Below are positions 5,142 through 6,080 of a stretch of DNA of 6,080 nt, one piece after another. The first letter of the stretch is position 1. Every line of letters begins with the position of its first letter. The stretch lies in contig JAKIVA010000090.1 of the NCBI GenBank assembly GCA_021647265.1, positions 1 through 6,080 of the forward strand, written 5' to 3'. Made by a program: the position numbers and the translations under genes. A model generated the notes under the pieces. It made no database searches, was not told where the DNA came from, and saw nothing but the letters and a program-made list of their open reading frames with translations. The stretch comes from Lutibacter sp. Lineage in GTDB: Bacteria; Bacteroidota; Bacteroidia; Flavobacteriales; Flavobacteriaceae.

Positions 5142-5901
5142 GTTAACAAGTTTATTCAGTGAAAAGCAGCATAATTTATTGTCGGTATTTTTTACTGCAG
5201 GTTTCCCAAAATTAAATGATACGGAACAAATTATTAAAAATTTAGAGAGTAATGGCGTAGATTTTATTGAAGTTGGCTTGCCATATTCGGATCCATTGGC
5301 TGATGGACCAACGATACAACATAGTAGTTCAGTAGCTTTGGAGAATGGAATGAATTTAGATATTATTTTTAGTCAATTAGAAGCGTTAAAAGATTCCGTT
5401 AAAACCCCTCTAGTTTTGATGGGTTATTTAAATCAGATTCTAAAATATGGTGAATCTAAATTCTGTCAGAAATGTAAAGATTGTGGTATTGAAACGGTTA
5501 TTATACCAGATTTACCAATGATTGAATATGAGAATCATTACCAACAATTATTTACAAATTATGGAATTTCAAATGTATTTTTAATAACACCTCAAACTTC
5601 TGAAGAAAGAATTAGAAAAATTGATAAAATTACCAATGCATTTATTTATGTAGTGGCATCTGCTTCAATTACAGGAGCTAAAGGTGAAATTTCAGAAAAG
5701 CAAATGGCCTATTTTGAAAGAATTCAAAAAATGAATTTAAAAAGCACTTTAATTGTCGGTTTTGGAATTTCAAATAAATCGACTTTTAATACTGCCTGTA
5801 AATATATGAATGGAGCCATTATTGGTTCGGCCTTTATTAATTTTTTACAAGAAAAAGGAGTAGCAGAAATTCCTAGTTTTGTAACTGAAATTATAGAATA
5901 A
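5134..5901 (+). CDS. trpA: Tryptophan synthase alpha chain (TrpA)
   Basis: TrpA cleaves indole-3-glycerol phosphate to indole and glyceraldehyde 3-phosphate and passes the indole to TrpB. The 255 residues form a (beta/alpha)8 barrel. The catalytic acids are E46 in FIEVGLPYSDP and D57 in LADGPTIQ. TAGFP at 21-25, IIPDLP at 123-128, the loop-6 motif ITGAKG at 179-184, VGFGIS at 208-213 and the phosphate-binding GAIIGSAF at 227-234 all fit the family. The start at 5134 overlaps the last eight bases of trpB, which suggests coupled, equal synthesis of the two subunits. C111, C114 and C117 lie at two-residue spacing (FCQKCKDCG), a small oddity in a helix of this barrel. It is the last gene of the operon, and no hairpin-plus-T-run terminator is visible in the 45 bases that follow. 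Confidence 0.98.
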   Translation: MSKLTSLFSEKQHNLLSVFFTAGFPKLNDTEQIIKNLESNGVDFIEVGLPYSDPLADGPTIQHSSSVALENGMNLDIIFSQLEALKDSVKTPLVLMGYLNQILKYGESKFCQKCKDCGIETVIIPDLPMIEYENHYQQLFTNYGISNVFLITPQTSEERIRKIDKITNAFIYVVASASITGAKGEISEKQMAYFERIQKMNLKSTLIVGFGISNKSTFNTACKYMNGAIIGSAFINFLQEKGVAEIPSFVTEIIE

Positions 5902-5946
5902 ATATATTTTGCTATAACAAATCTAAAGGAGTTCGACATTAAAAAA

Positions 5947-6080
5947 TGTAGATTGGACTACCTAGTAAATTTGGTACAATTTTAATTTAAGCAGCTTTGT
6001 TAATAATTCCTTTTAGTTTTAATTCTATTTCTAGAGGAGTACAGTAACCTAAACTAGAATGTAATCTTTCTGTATTATAC
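5947..6080 (-). mobile_element. IS3-family insertion sequence, one end only
   Basis: The transposase C-terminus at 5987-6080 shows that an IS3-family element enters from the right edge. Its transposase-distal end should lie a few tens of bases past the transposase stop. On the + strand the sequence TGTAGATTGGACTACC begins at 5947 and has the TG start usual for this family, so I place the boundary there, uncertain by a few bases. The preceding bases are an A-run, so a target duplication cannot be judged. The other end is outside the window. Confidence 0.6.
5987..6080 (-). CDS. IS3-family transposase (OrfB/integrase core), C-terminal 30 codons
   Basis: Read on the - strand, the frame enters at 6079 with YNTERLHSSLGYCTP and runs to a TAA at 5989-5987 after the tail KGIINKAA. 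The YN-x-x-R-x-H-x-x-LGY-x-(S/T)P pattern is the hallmark C-terminus of IS3-family DDE transposases, which cut and rejoin the element ends through a circular intermediate. The DDE residues and the start lie outside the window, so completeness and the programmed frameshift typical of the family cannot be checked. The gene converges on trpA. The subgroup within IS3 cannot be assigned from 30 residues. Confidence 0.9.
   Translation of the reverse strand, partial: YNTERLHSSLGYCTPLEIELKLKGIINKAA

Noticed and set aside
5927..5940. GGAGTTCGACATT behind trpA as another decayed copy of the palindromic repeat
   Set aside because: Only a short, gapped resemblance to GGAGTCGAAGT without the flanking stem; not distinguishable from chance.

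Overview
The window is an AT-rich stretch carrying most of a tryptophan biosynthesis operon on the + strand, in the order trpE (3' end only), trpG, trpD, trpC, trpF, trpB, trpA. It ends in the edge of an IS3-family insertion sequence on the - strand. The AT-rich codons, the A-rich leaders without consistent Shine-Dalgarno sequences, the complete E-G-D-C-F-B-A order with separate trpC and trpF, and the style of the interspersed repeats all suggest a member of Bacteroidota, most likely Flavobacteriaceae. The species cannot be told from the sequence.

Layout: bases 1-536 encode the C-terminal 177 residues of anthranilate synthase component I. Bases 537-677 hold a structured, repeat-derived spacer. 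Then come trpG (678-1286), trpD (1344-2330), trpC (2412-3197), trpF (3271-3960), trpB (3957-5141) and trpA (5134-5901). F/B and B/A overlap by 4 and 8 bases. A 45-base gap with no recognisable terminator follows trpA, then the end of an insertion sequence (about 5947 onward) with the last 30 codons of its transposase (5987-6080, - strand).

Function: TrpE and TrpG form anthranilate synthase (chorismate plus glutamine to anthranilate). TrpD adds the phosphoribosyl group, TrpF isomerises the product, TrpC makes indole-3-glycerol phosphate, and TrpA and TrpB form tryptophan synthase. All complete genes keep their key catalytic residues, so the pathway looks intact. The operon's leader and promoter lie outside the window.

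The unusual part is not the enzymes but the short palindromic repeats that have colonised the operon. A family with core GAGCGGAGTCGA occurs five times, always in the same orientation, and a sixth, decayed copy is visible. Copies sit in the trpE-trpG, trpD-trpC and trpC-trpF gaps, across the trpG stop codon, and in frame inside trpF. A second family lies between trpG and trpD, and a third is in frame near the 3' end of trpF. Every non-overlapping gene junction in the window carries repeat material, and trpF has absorbed two different families without losing its reading frame. This resembles the in-frame palindromic elements known from Rickettsia and is the observation most worth following up. 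I see no new enzyme system, defence system or CRISPR array here.
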